DNA from: Rhizoclosmatium globosum
Lineage: Eukaryota; Chytridiomycota; Chytridiomycetes; Chytridiales; Chytriomycetaceae
Assembly: GCA_002104985.1 (NCBI GenBank)
Contig: MCGO01000099.1
Location: 84,248 to 148,247 of the forward strand
Reading direction: 5' to 3'
Length of the DNA: 64,000 nt
Below the pieces are notes generated by a model. It made no database searches. It was given only the letters and a program-made list of their open reading frames with translations, and was not told the origin of the DNA. This document shows positions 8,583 to 21,995 of this stretch, one piece after another. The translations under genes and the position numbers were made by a program. Numbering within the stretch: position 1 is the first letter of the stretch; each line of letters opens with the position of its first letter.

Positions 8583-10672
8583 CTACAACACAATCATGAA
8601 TCCAGCCAACAATGCAACTCCAGCAGCAACAAAACCTCCAACAGCTCCGCTCTTGGTGGTGGTAGCAACGGCAACAGGTGCAACGGGGACAGCTCCAGGC
8701 TTCGCGCTTCCATAGAATTTGATCGAAGCTCCCTTAAACGTTCCAGTCGCTTCTGGGTGGCTCTTGTCGGAAACAACAACAGTCCATTCTCCAACAACTT
8801 CCTCATCCCAATGAGCAACACTCAACAATTGCCAAGCCTGGAATCCAGTCTTGTCGTCATCTTGAGAACGGCCAACCAAAATTGGACTCACAACACCGCT
8901 TGGACTGATCAAGTTGATGAAAACATCTCCACGGCGTTGGTGGTCAATAGTGACAGTAACAGTAACATGTTCAAGTTTCAAGAAACTTGCTTGGTTCTTG
9001 ATATCTTGAGTAACCTTGACGGAAAGACGAACATCACCTCCTTGTGGAATAGCAGTGTTGGCTGGGGCCTTGAAACCAGAATCGATGACAGTAACATTGC
9101 CGGCACCTCCAACAGACTTCCAAGTACGAGCCATGTCGAGAGTGCGTCCAGCATCAAGCTTTCCGTAACCAAATGCAGGACTGTACATACGACCAACAGC
9201 AGTCTTGAACCAAGATGGGTGAGTCGCGTTCACAACAATGGCGCTGTTAATACTGAGATGCTGGTAGTCACGGTAAGTAAGATCTGGACGGATGCTGTTC
9301 ACAAGCGCAAAGATTCCTGAAGCTAGAGGAGTAGCAGCAGAAGTACCATCAAACTTTCTTTGACATTGATCACCAGAACCAGTAGAAGTCCAGTCTGTTG
9401 TTGCAATTCCAAGACCCTCTGCAGAATCGTCACCACCACTGTACATGGTGATCATTTTACCGGTACAGTTCTCGTCGTAAGTTGGCTGGGCGTCACGGCG
9501 ATCCAAAGCACCAACCGCGATGGTGAAGATGGAATTGGAGTATCCATCGAAGGCACAGTTATCGCCGTTACGTCCTCCGTTACCACTGGCGAAAGTGTAG
9601 ATACTTCCAAGACCACCACGGCCGTTAGTGACTCCGTTCAACAAAGCAGCGTTCATCAACTCAGATGGACCGTCCATCGATTTACCGTCATCGTTAGGTC
9701 CCCAAGAGTTGGAGTAAATTTGGTTGAGCTGGAACTTGTAGTTGATTCCAGCAGCTTGGTTTGCTGGTGTGATGACACTGTTTGACTTGGCATCCCCCAA
9801 AAGACGGATACCGGTGATTTTGGCTTGGTATGCAACACCAACACCACAGACAGAGTTCTTGACTCCGGCAATTTCTCCAGCACAGGCAGTTCCGTGACCG
9901 CCAGATTCACTGAAAGGGGCTGGGTCGGCGGTGTTACGCACAAAGTCGAATGAACCTTCAGCAATCTACAATATGAGATAAATTAATTAAGTTATAGATG
10001 CTTGGTTTGAAAATACTCACGTAGTTATCGGTCAAGTCGTTGTTCTTGTAGAACAAGCCGTCGTCAACAACTGCAACGACGGATCCTTTACCGAAGACAC
10101 CTTATAACAAGAAATTAAATGATGTTATAAAGATATAAAGTTAAATCAATCACAATACCTTGAGCCCAAGCGGCGCTGATGTTGTGATCATGTCCGATTT
10201 GGCCTGGAGTCTCATTCAAGATGTGCCATTGGTAGCCAAACTCAGGATCCTTGATGTCATATTGCTTACGCAGTTTTTGAATGCCAACAGTCTCAACATC
10301 AGGTGTTGCCTGTTTAAGATAGATCTTTTGAGGAACTTGAGCCTCAACCCACTGAACAGCTGGGTGACCAGATAAATGACTCTCAACAACTTGAGCATCA
10401 GTCTGGCTTCCGTCACGACGGTGCAAAGTAGCGATACGACGAATTGCTTCCTTTGTTTGTGCAACTTGATGGTAGCCTAAAGTACCAAGTTCTCCGACTG
10501 GTCCGACGTATAGGAACCCAAGGCCATGAGCAACAATAGCTGGATCGAGGCTTGAAGTTGGATCAACTCGAATGACGAGGTATGTGAAGCGCTCGTAGTC
10601 ATTTGGTGGGACTTCTCCTGCAAGAGTGAGGAGTGCGAGACTGAGAGATGCAATGATAGAGCTGAAGCGCAT
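8583..10672 (-). CDS. Kexin/furin-like subtilisin protease with P domain and C-terminal anchor
   Basis: Three exons (complement 10159-10672, 10021-10100, 8583-9965) give 658 residues. A signal peptide (MRFSSIIASLSLALLTLA) is followed by an S8 propeptide. The catalytic Asp sits in VVAVVDDGL, the His in GGHGTACAGEIAG, the oxyanion Asn in FASGNGG and the Ser in FDGTSAATPLASG. After the protease domain a P (proprotein convertase) domain can be followed (HVTVTVTIDHQRRGDVFINL, GEWTVVVSDKSHPEATGTF), which marks the kexin/furin branch that normally cuts after paired basic residues. The protein ends in a short hydrophobic tail with no cytosolic extension. This differs from yeast Kex2, which has a long tail for Golgi retrieval, and suggests a GPI- or membrane-anchored enzyme at the surface. 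It converges with the small propeptide gene, with 138 bp between the stop codons. Confidence 0.93.
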
Positions 10673-11113
10673 TTGAAAGAATGTGTTTTTTGGAATGTTT
10701 TTTCCCACTTTGCACGATGCCTAGTTGTGACATGGAGGCTGAGATTTTTTTTTATAATGAGGCTGGTACCCGCACAGCCACAAAAGTCCTCACTGTTGAG
10801 GCTGGCCAGAGAAATAACACTTTCCAAATGCGTCTTTCGAGATCTATCGAAATGCGAAGGATTGGTTGACGAATATATCCAAGACATTGCAAGTTATGTG
10901 CTCGTGTGGACCAGCGTTTGTGTGTACAACCTTGATTTTAAATTTAAGAGATCGCATCTTTAAAGTCAATTCACTAAAGAATATTGACTAAGGAGGACTT
11001 TTATATACGTCGGAGATTACTTAAAATGTAAAAAGTAAAAACTTTCTTCAGCAAAGATACATTTATTCTGAGGTACCCAAACGTAAAAATGTTTTACATA
11101 TACATGTATGAAA
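10673..11113. other. Intergenic, about 440 bp
   Basis: This lies between the kexin start and the mitochondrial carrier stop, both on the minus strand. It should hold the kexin promoter. I see no supported gene, RNA or repeat in it; short open frames here lack family signals. Confidence 0.5.
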
Positions 11114-12436
11114 TCAGTCCAAAAGTATCGAGGCAGCTTTCTTCACTTGTTCACTGAGAGAAGAAATGACATTTCAAAAACCTAGGACCAACAATAGGAA
11201 CGAAACTTACAGGAAAACAAAAGTCAAGATAGTATGAGGCCCAATTCTAAAGTAGTGGGCGGTGAATCCCTTGTATAAAGCAGAAACACCTTCCGTCCGT
11301 AAGGTTTTCGTGATACAGTCACCCACACTCGAATAAAGGGCACCCTTTCCGTCAGCCCCACGATGTTGGTTGTACATTCTTGTACTTACTACATCGAAGG
11401 GATTCATGGCGATACAGACAAACAAACTGGTGAAAGCACTGGCTGCAAAGTGAAGACCAATACCTCCTTCTTTCGGGAACCAACCGCTTTTCGCTAAAAT
11501 TTGCTTGCTAGCGTCGTATGTGGACAGCTGAACCGCAGATCCAACACCTTAATGGTTGTTGTTAGCGTCGAACTACAACAGTGATTCTGACTGCACGTAC
11601 CAGTTCTCAACATGGAAGCATCGGCTCCTCTCCACAATCCAGCAATTCCTTCCGTTTTATAAATGTGCATCAACGACTTTCTGAGTCCTCCCAACACATA
11701 GGAATGTTGGGAACCAACAGCAAGTTGTGGAGAGTAACTCTGCATTCTGGGAACACAGTGTTTAGTATACCATAGAGCGACTATTTAACAAATCTGACCT
11801 TGTCTTGACCAAGAACAATGGAGAAGCGATAGCAGCGCCAAGAATTCCGCAACCAGCACCGCTAACAACCATACTAATACCCTTTCCAACACCAGTGGTT
11901 CCAACACCCTTCCCAGCGACAGCATCCACAGTACTCATAACTAAATCTCTCACTGGATCATAGAATCCCAGTCTCGTTCCATTCATCAAGATTTGATACA
12001 AGTACGCAGGAGCAAGACCCTTTTGGATTCCACGGAGACCTTCATTTCGAGTGATTTTGACGAATGCAGAGAAAGCACCGTTGTATTGTTTTGCGTGTGG
12101 GGTTGCGGAACGAGCTTCAAGTTCACCTTGGAGTTGGAGGCGGGTCTTGACAACCTTTAAGGAACGGAAGGAGTCGGGTCAGATTCGGGTGTAGGAACGA
12201 ATGATCGGGATAAGGGACTAACCTCCATAGGATTTGTGAGGGTCACGGCACCTTGTTGAGGTTGTTAGTAAGGTTCTTAGATAGGGTGATGATTGTGGGA
12301 GATAATTGGTAAGAGGAAGGAGTAAGGGTAGGTAGGTGCTGAACTCACAACATGCTGCGATTGCACCAACAGTGAATCCTCGTAAGTGTGTAAGGAACTG
12401 TGATTGGACTGTGTTGGGATTGCTTGTTGACGTCAT
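11114..12436 (-). CDS. Mitochondrial carrier family protein (oxaloacetate/SLC25A34-35-like)
   Basis: Six exons, including one of only 29 nt (12223-12251), give a protein of about 330 residues with three repeats of the mitochondrial carrier fold. Repeat signatures are NPMEVVKTRLQLQGE (first), SPLFLVKTRMQSYSPQ (second) and NPFDVVSTRMYNQH (third), each PxD/ExxK/R-type, and the matching GLAPAYLYQ, GLWRGADASM and LYKGFTAHYFR segments. The QLQGE stretch and the ASPLFLVKTR variant point to the Oac1/SLC25A35 group, which carries oxaloacetate, sulphate or similar anions across the inner membrane; substrate choice is an inference. Exon limits on the minus strand are about 12349-12436, 12223-12251, 11799-12154, 11601-11746, 11211-11547 and 11114-11153. 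The last exon adds LEQVKKAASILLD, ending as carriers usually do. Confidence 0.88.
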
Positions 12437-12595
12437 CTCTCTCCTTTGCGGGTAAAAAACAAGGGAAGAAGATCGAGACAGAAATACGATATTAAAGGGA
12501 CTATATTAAATAAATGTGTATGCAGAGAGCGTAAGATTGGTTGCTATTCTTCTGAGATAAGCGGAGAATTCTTCCACTCAAAACACAACAGTCCA

Positions 12596-14208
<1,613 letters not shown>

Positions 14209-14327
14209 AGACATTCATCGTAACAAATAACAACCACTCTTAATAAAGAAAGATTTTGGGAAACAGTATTTAGGAAACCAAGGGTGTTGAAGGAGGCAAT
14301 TTTCGTTCCACCAACCAAACAGCCAAC

Positions 14328-16154
<1,827 letters not shown>

Positions 16155-16341
16155 AGTGCTAGAGGGTGTTGGGCTTTTTGGGAGGGCAATGGGTTTGGTT
16201 TTTTGGGTTCATAAGCCTGTTTAGGTGTTCGTTTTCTTCATGTCTTTCTCTAACGATAAAAGTATATTTTTCGAATGAAACTTTTCAGACAAATGTGCTA
16301 CTGAAGTAGAGAAAGAACGATAGAAAAAGTAGAAATGGCCC

Positions 16342-18404
16342 TTAGACCATGAAGACACTGAAAACAAAACCGATAATCGAGAACATGATTGTTTCAGATG
16401 CACCGCTAACTACAATGTTAGTTTGAGCTTTCGCTGTAGTCTTGACGATCGTCGTGGTTCTAGCTGGTGTGGCAGTTACAACTGCTGCTGCAGTTGTAGT
16501 TGCTGTGGTGGTACCAGTTGTCTTGGTAGAAGTCGTGGTAGAAGTTGAGGTTGTAACAGGTCCAGCAACAAGCTTGCCATTCTCATCCTTTGCAATAATA
16601 CCAGTCTGGTCAGTAGTCTGGCTGAAAGAGTACACAACCTTCTTGTTCAACAAAATTGAACAATTGTCAGGAATCAAGTTAAGCTGCATATCAATACATT
16701 AGTCGCAATAATTACTAAACTTCAGAAAATGCAAAAAGACTCACAGCGGAGACAGTCTTCCAAAGATCATCCTTCGACTTCAAATCCTTAGCAGGTCCAC
16801 ACAAGTCATTCACGCACGTAACAAACAACCCAACATCAGCCCCCAAATTAGCACACATATTCGTCAAAACTTGAACAGTAACCACACTCTTCCACTCTGG
16901 CAACTTCGCGAAACACGTCTGCGCACAAACAGGAGAGTTCTGCACAACAGAAACAACAAGATCCAACACCTTCTGTCCGCTCGACGTATCCTTCAAAGGA
17001 GGAATAATCGGCGCAGAACCGGTGATGATCGCGAAAGTCTGTGCAGGGCCTCTACGACGGTTTGCGATTCTCGAGACGGAGTAAGTTACGGCTGCGAGAG
17101 GCGTGTGGTCTGTGTACACGGACACGACGAGGGTCTTCTCGTCGCTGCTTAGGTCAAAGGCGTACCAGATGGAGAAGATGTAGTTCCCAAGTGGGAATGT
17201 GAATTGTTGGCCGGTTCCGGTAGAGTCTGTGCTGAGTGCGAGGGTTGCGGAGGATGCGTCGTTGTATGTCTCGTTTGCGAGGATTTTGTTGAATTTGTAG
17301 GAGGGGGAGGAGACGCCAACGAGGATTAGGTTTAAGCCTGGGGTTGAGCCTGGGGTTTGGGTTGGGAGGGGTGCAGCTGCGATTTTGACGGGGGTTCCTG
17401 GAGTGATTTCTTGGGCGACTTGGAGAAGGGATTGGGAGAGGGATGTTGTGTCAATTGTTCCAAGGTTTGCGGAGAAGCTTGAGGAGACGGAGGAGGTTAC
17501 TGTGTCGAGAACGGCTTGCTTTTGGGATGCAGGTGGGGCGACGGCATTTGTTGGAACAGTGGTTGGAACTGGGCCTTCGGCGATGCTGTTGATAGCGGGA
17601 GGTGCGGTCTTGACTGGGCATGGGTTCTTGTCACTTGGTGGCTTAGCAAGGTCACATGTTGGAGTCGCCAATGTCGTTGCAGTTTGGGTGGCAATAACAG
17701 ACGTCACGGCTGCAGTCGTGGTGGCTTGTTGAATAGTCTCTGGAGAAGTAGTAGTGTCAGCAGTTACAACGGCGTCAGAAGTCGTTGAGGTTGAAGTAGA
17801 AGTTGTTGTACTAGAAGTAGTGCTCGTAGAGGTGGTACTTGTCGAAGTCGTAGTTGAAGTTGAAGTGGTGGTAGTGGTGGTAGTGGTGGTGGTAGTTGGC
17901 TTGGCCAATACATTTCCTTTGGAATCAGTTAAGATGATTCCGTCCACATCCGTATTTACTTTGGCCACGAAATCGTATGTTTGGCCGCTCACAATTACAC
18001 CACATCCGATTGGGATGGTATTAATCTACGATGTTTGATGTTATTAAATAAACAAACAGCAAAGATGATGACCTCACCAAGGATTCAAGTTTGCCCATAA
18101 GATAATTGATACGAGCTGTGCTCCCAACGGTTGCAACGTCGCAATGTGCATCAAAACAATAAACAACCTTGGCAAGGCCAGTTTCAGCATTGCGACAGAG
18201 AGACTGCAATGATTCCAAGGTGAAAGAAGAAGAACCAGCTACATCATAGAAGCATTTTCTTGCACATTCACCTTGATCACCAAGAGAAGCGAGCTGTGAG
18301 TTAACTGTGGACACGGCCTTGTCTGCAGCGGATTGACCTGCAGCCGCGGCAAAGGGGGTCTGGGCCACAAAGAGACCGAGGATAACGGCAGGAGAAATGA
18401 TCAT
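16342..18404 (-). CDS. Secreted GPI-type protein with two six-Cys modules
   Basis: Three exons (complement 18078-18404, 16745-18025, 16342-16683) give 649 residues. It has an N-terminal signal peptide and a hydrophobic C-terminal end (MFSIIGFVFSVFMV) that fits GPI anchoring. Two modules share the pattern C-x3-C-x18/19-C-x12-C-x4-C, then an intron, then an IPxxC motif (INTIPIGC and LNLIPDNC), and a segment GIIxxDxxGxLxxP that leads into a Thr/Ser run. The Thr/Ser linker after module 1 contains dozens of Thr and is likely O-mannosylated. Between the modules lies a domain of about 200 residues with VSYSVSRIANRRRGP-like sequence that I do not recognise. A role in the cell wall or in adhesion is likely but unproven. 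Confidence 0.75.
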
Positions 18405-18725
18405 GATTTTTGGTTTGAAAAAAAGACGGGATCAGACAGGCTGTTTGGGATTTTGGGATTTGCCTGGGATGAGCCTGGGATTGACCTGGTTTTGAGGTGC
18501 ACCCTTTCCGATTGACAAATATTATCCACTGGCGAAATTAGGTATTTATCTGCATCAGATGATTTTTGAATGCATTTCCTGTCAACAAGTCTTTGACATT
18601 GTCACCCACAAGCCCGTGGCGAAGGAGGGGCAGCAACATACCCCACCATACATTGAGAATACAATAAATGAGCAATCAGAACACAAGCAAAACAACTCAC
18701 TTATAATAATAGTAATAATTAAAAG

Positions 18726-21035
18726 ATGCCACCAAAGAGAAAAGCCGCGCCGACCCGCGATGCGTCACCCACGCCAGCACCAGCACCCGCACCACCAACC
18801 ACAACGCGCACAACTCGGCGCTCTGCCGCAGCCTCTGCCGCCCAAGCCCAAGCCCAAGCGCCAGTTCAAGCCCAAGCACTGGCCGCCACTGCCGCCGCCG
18901 TGTCGCCATCGCCGCCAAAGAAGAGCCGCCGAGCACCGCCAAAGTCGTCAAAGAAGAAGGACGAGCCAAAGGCCGATCAAGACGACAAAGAAGAAGACAA
19001 AGTAGATGACAAGAAAGAAGATAAAGAGGAAGAGGAAGAAGAGGAAGAGAAGGAGGAAGAGCAGCTTATTGTGAAGGCAATCAAGAAAGGAAAGGCCGTA
19101 AGTCCGCTTCTTCAATCACCCTCTTTCTTAACCACTCTCTAACACATCATTCACCTAAAGCCTGTCGATTCAGGTGCGCCTAGCTCAATCACGTCTAGCT
19201 ACCATGTCCTGGAAAAGGATGGCGTCGTCTATGGTGCGTTGACATCTCCAAACACGAAACTGGTCCACACACACCAAAACTAACACTCTAAACACAGACG
19301 CCCTCTTAAACCAAACGAACATCAACGCAAACAACAACAAGTTCTACGTCATCCAAGTCCTCAAACACGACTCGCAAAATACGTATATTGCTTGGAATCG
19401 GTGGGGTCGTGTCGGTGCTGGTGGTCAGACGGCTTCTCCTGCTTTTAATAACGCGGATGATGCTATTCATGCTTTCGAGAAGAAGTTTTTGGATAAGGTG
19501 TGTTATTGATTGTTGTTGGTGTTTCGTGAGGGCATAGTAGTCTGCGCAGGATGAAATCTGGCAGATTCAGATAATGGTCAATTGTGTGCGAGCGCAGTGA
19601 ACTGTACTTCGTGAATCAATGGCACGCATCTGTCACAACTTACACTCACCTTACGTAATCCAATAGACTAAAAACTATTGGGACAACCGCTCAAACTTTG
19701 TCAAACATTCTGGAAAATACCATCTCCTTGAACGTGATTGGGGAGACGATGATACTGAGGAAGCCCTTGCTGGTGTGGAATCTAGCAAAGAAGAACCTAT
19801 TAAATACCCAGATTCTAAGTTGGACCCAGCTGTTCAGGTTTGTTCTCATAAAAATTGCTGAAATATGGGGCTCAAAAATATGAATAATAGGATCTCGTCA
19901 AACTCATTTTCAATCTGGAAGTCATGGAACGTGAAATGACTGAAATTGGATATGATGCCAAGAAGATGCCACTAGGAAAGCTGACCAAAAAGACGATTCA
20001 AGAAGTGAGTATTTATTGCACTCTCATTTACAGCACCATTTATCTTTATCATCTCAAAGGGATACCTGGAGCTCAAGAAAATCTCTGAAGAACTCTCAAA
20101 ACCCCGACCCAACTCAACAATCCTCGCCGAGCTCTCCTCCGCCTTCTACTCCATCATCCCGCACAACTTTGGAATGCGAACCCCAGAATCCATCAACACC
20201 GCCCCAAAACTAAACGCCAAACTCCGCATGGTCGAAGCCCTCGGCGACATTCAAATCACAACCACACTCCTCAGCTCCAAAATCGATCGCACCGTGAATC
20301 CCGTCGACGGCAAATTCTCGAGCCTCAACATCGGCATGACCCGCATCGATAAATCCAGTGACGTCTTTGAACTCGTTGAACGGTACACAAAGAACACGCA
20401 CGGGCACACGCACAGTTCGTATAAACTTGCTGTTGAAGAGGTGTTTGAGTTGGAGAAGAGTGATCAGTTTGATGAGTTTGGGAAGTCGTTGCATAACCAT
20501 AAGTTGTTGTGGCATGGGAGTCGGTTATCTAACTTTGTGGGGATTTTGTCGCAGGGGTTGCGTATTGCGCCGCCGGAAGCCCCTGTTACTGGGTATATGT
20601 TTGGGAAGGGGGTTTATTTCGCGGATATGGTTTCTAAGTCTGCAAACTATTGTTTCACGAGTCCGAGTAATAACACGGGGCTGTTGTTGTTGTGTGAAGT
20701 TGCGTTGGGTGATGAAAATGAGCTGGTAAGTTAACTCCTTGTCGTTTACGATCAGTTTCACTGACTTGAATTTCGTGCTGTAGTACCAATCCAGTTACCA
20801 CGCTGATGAGGAAATGAGAATGAACAAGAAGCATTCGACGTGGGGTAAAGGACGCACGAAGCCAGACCCATCTGGATCCGTCACGCTCCCCAACGGCGTT
20901 GTTGTGCCATGTGGAAAGGGTGTCCGTGAATCAAATCCAAACTGCGCGTTGGAGTACAATGAGTTTATTTGCTATGACTTGAAGCAAGTGCGGTTGAAGT
21001 ATTTGGTCAAGATGCGGTTTGATTACGGACGTTGA
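18726..21035 (+). CDS. Poly(ADP-ribose) polymerase, PARP1/2-type (WGR, regulatory and catalytic domains)
   Basis: Seven exons (18726-19097, 19161-19233, 19298-19497, 19667-19837, 19891-20004, 20060-20725, 20784-21035) give 615 residues. The N terminus is a Pro/Ala/Lys-rich, then very acidic tail without zinc fingers or a BRCT domain. A WGR domain follows (YIAWNRWGRVGAGGQ), then the helical regulatory domain (MPLGKLTKKTIQEGY) and the ADP-ribosyl transferase domain with all three H-Y-E residues: His in LLWHGSRLSNF, Tyr in GKGVYFADM and Glu in LEYNEFICYD. The presence of Glu argues for chain-forming activity. This build matches PARP2 or fungal PrpA, nuclear sensors of DNA breaks. Exon 6 switches from C-ending to G/T-ending codons near 20345. 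Confidence 0.95.
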
Positions 21036-21116
21036 TTTATTGTTTATGTTGGGTTTCGATTTCAAGTAAAGTGGGGGTGTTTATTACTTTTGTTATAGAA
21101 AAAGATTGTCCGAAAG

Positions 21117-21953
21117 ATGAACTGGACAGGTGGCAACGGAAGAACAGGGATTGGACGTGGAACAATGGCAACGTATGGCCGAGCACGTGTTGTGTCCAAG
21201 GTGAAGACATCATCAAAGGCGAAAGGAGTTAGCGTTGTACCACCGCCACCAACTCGAAGGTCGCCACTGTTTACGCGTCTTGCACGAGGCGGCGCAACGG
21301 CGTCCAGCGACTTAACGCTTCTTTCATCGTCCGTCGACACTGTTCCAAAGTTGGCTTCAAAGCGGCGAAGACGAAGTGGTAGAACCGTTGTTGTGGAGTC
21401 TCCCAAAAGAATCCAGGCGCACAGTGACACAGACCCACTTCCATCACAACCAATCAAGAAACTATCGCTTCCAGCGAATCGTAGTCCTCGTCCGATTCTG
21501 GAACCAGTCGCATCTTCTCCATTAGCTGTCTCCCTCGACACTGCTCTCCTATCCCCATTGACGATTCATGAACCATCTCCAAGCATTTATCAATCGCAGA
21601 AAAAGGCATCAAAGTCGCGCTTGAAGAATCTGCAATCGGCGTCCAAGAATTCTTCTTTCCATCCACACCACCACTCTCCCACCTCAAAATCCCCAATCAA
21701 CAAACGAAACAAGAAATCTCCAAGTAAATCTGTTCGTGCGGAAACCGACTGGATGGCGATGTTGTGGCCACAGGATGCACGGAACAAGCCGTTGTTTGGT
21801 TGTGAAGACGTGTTGGAAGAAGAGTCGGAGGACGGACAAGCTAAACCGGTTGCGAGTCGTGTTGACGAGGTTGATACTATTTTGTTGTTGGAGGCGCGTG
21901 TGAAGGAGCTTGAGAGTCGGATTGTCAAGCTGGAAAGTGTGTTGGATTTTTAA
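21117..21953 (+). CDS. Hypothetical basic Ser/Pro-rich protein with C-terminal coiled coil
   Basis: A single-exon frame of 278 residues. I do not recognise a family. Residues 1-215 are rich in Ser, Pro, Lys and Arg with several SP/TP pairs (possible phosphorylation sites) and basic clusters such as SKRRRRSGR and NKRNKKSPSK that could direct it to the nucleus. The sequence then holds ETDWMAMLWPQ, and the last about 30 residues (LLLEARVKELESRIVKLESV) form a heptad-type coiled coil. A second ATG (21165, MATYGRARVVSK) could be the true start. Only about 80 bp separate it from the PARP stop codon. The frame is intact and biased in codon use, so it is likely real. Confidence 0.55.
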   Translation: MNWTGGNGRTGIGRGTMATYGRARVVSKVKTSSKAKGVSVVPPPPTRRSPLFTRLARGGATASSDLTLLSSSVDTVPKLASKRRRRSGRTVVVESPKRIQAHSDTDPLPSQPIKKLSLPANRSPRPILEPVASSPLAVSLDTALLSPLTIHEPSPSIYQSQKKASKSRLKNLQSASKNSSFHPHHHSPTSKSPINKRNKKSPSKSVRAETDWMAMLWPQDARNKPLFGCEDVLEEESEDGQAKPVASRVDEVDTILLLEARVKELESRIVKLESVLDF

Positions 21954-21995
21954 CAAGCCATTTGAACTTGTCTGTACTAGTTCTTTATTGATTGG

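Noticed and set aside
17754..18038. Val/Glu-rich plus-strand frame
   Set aside because: It is the reverse strand of the Thr-rich linker of the secreted six-Cys protein.
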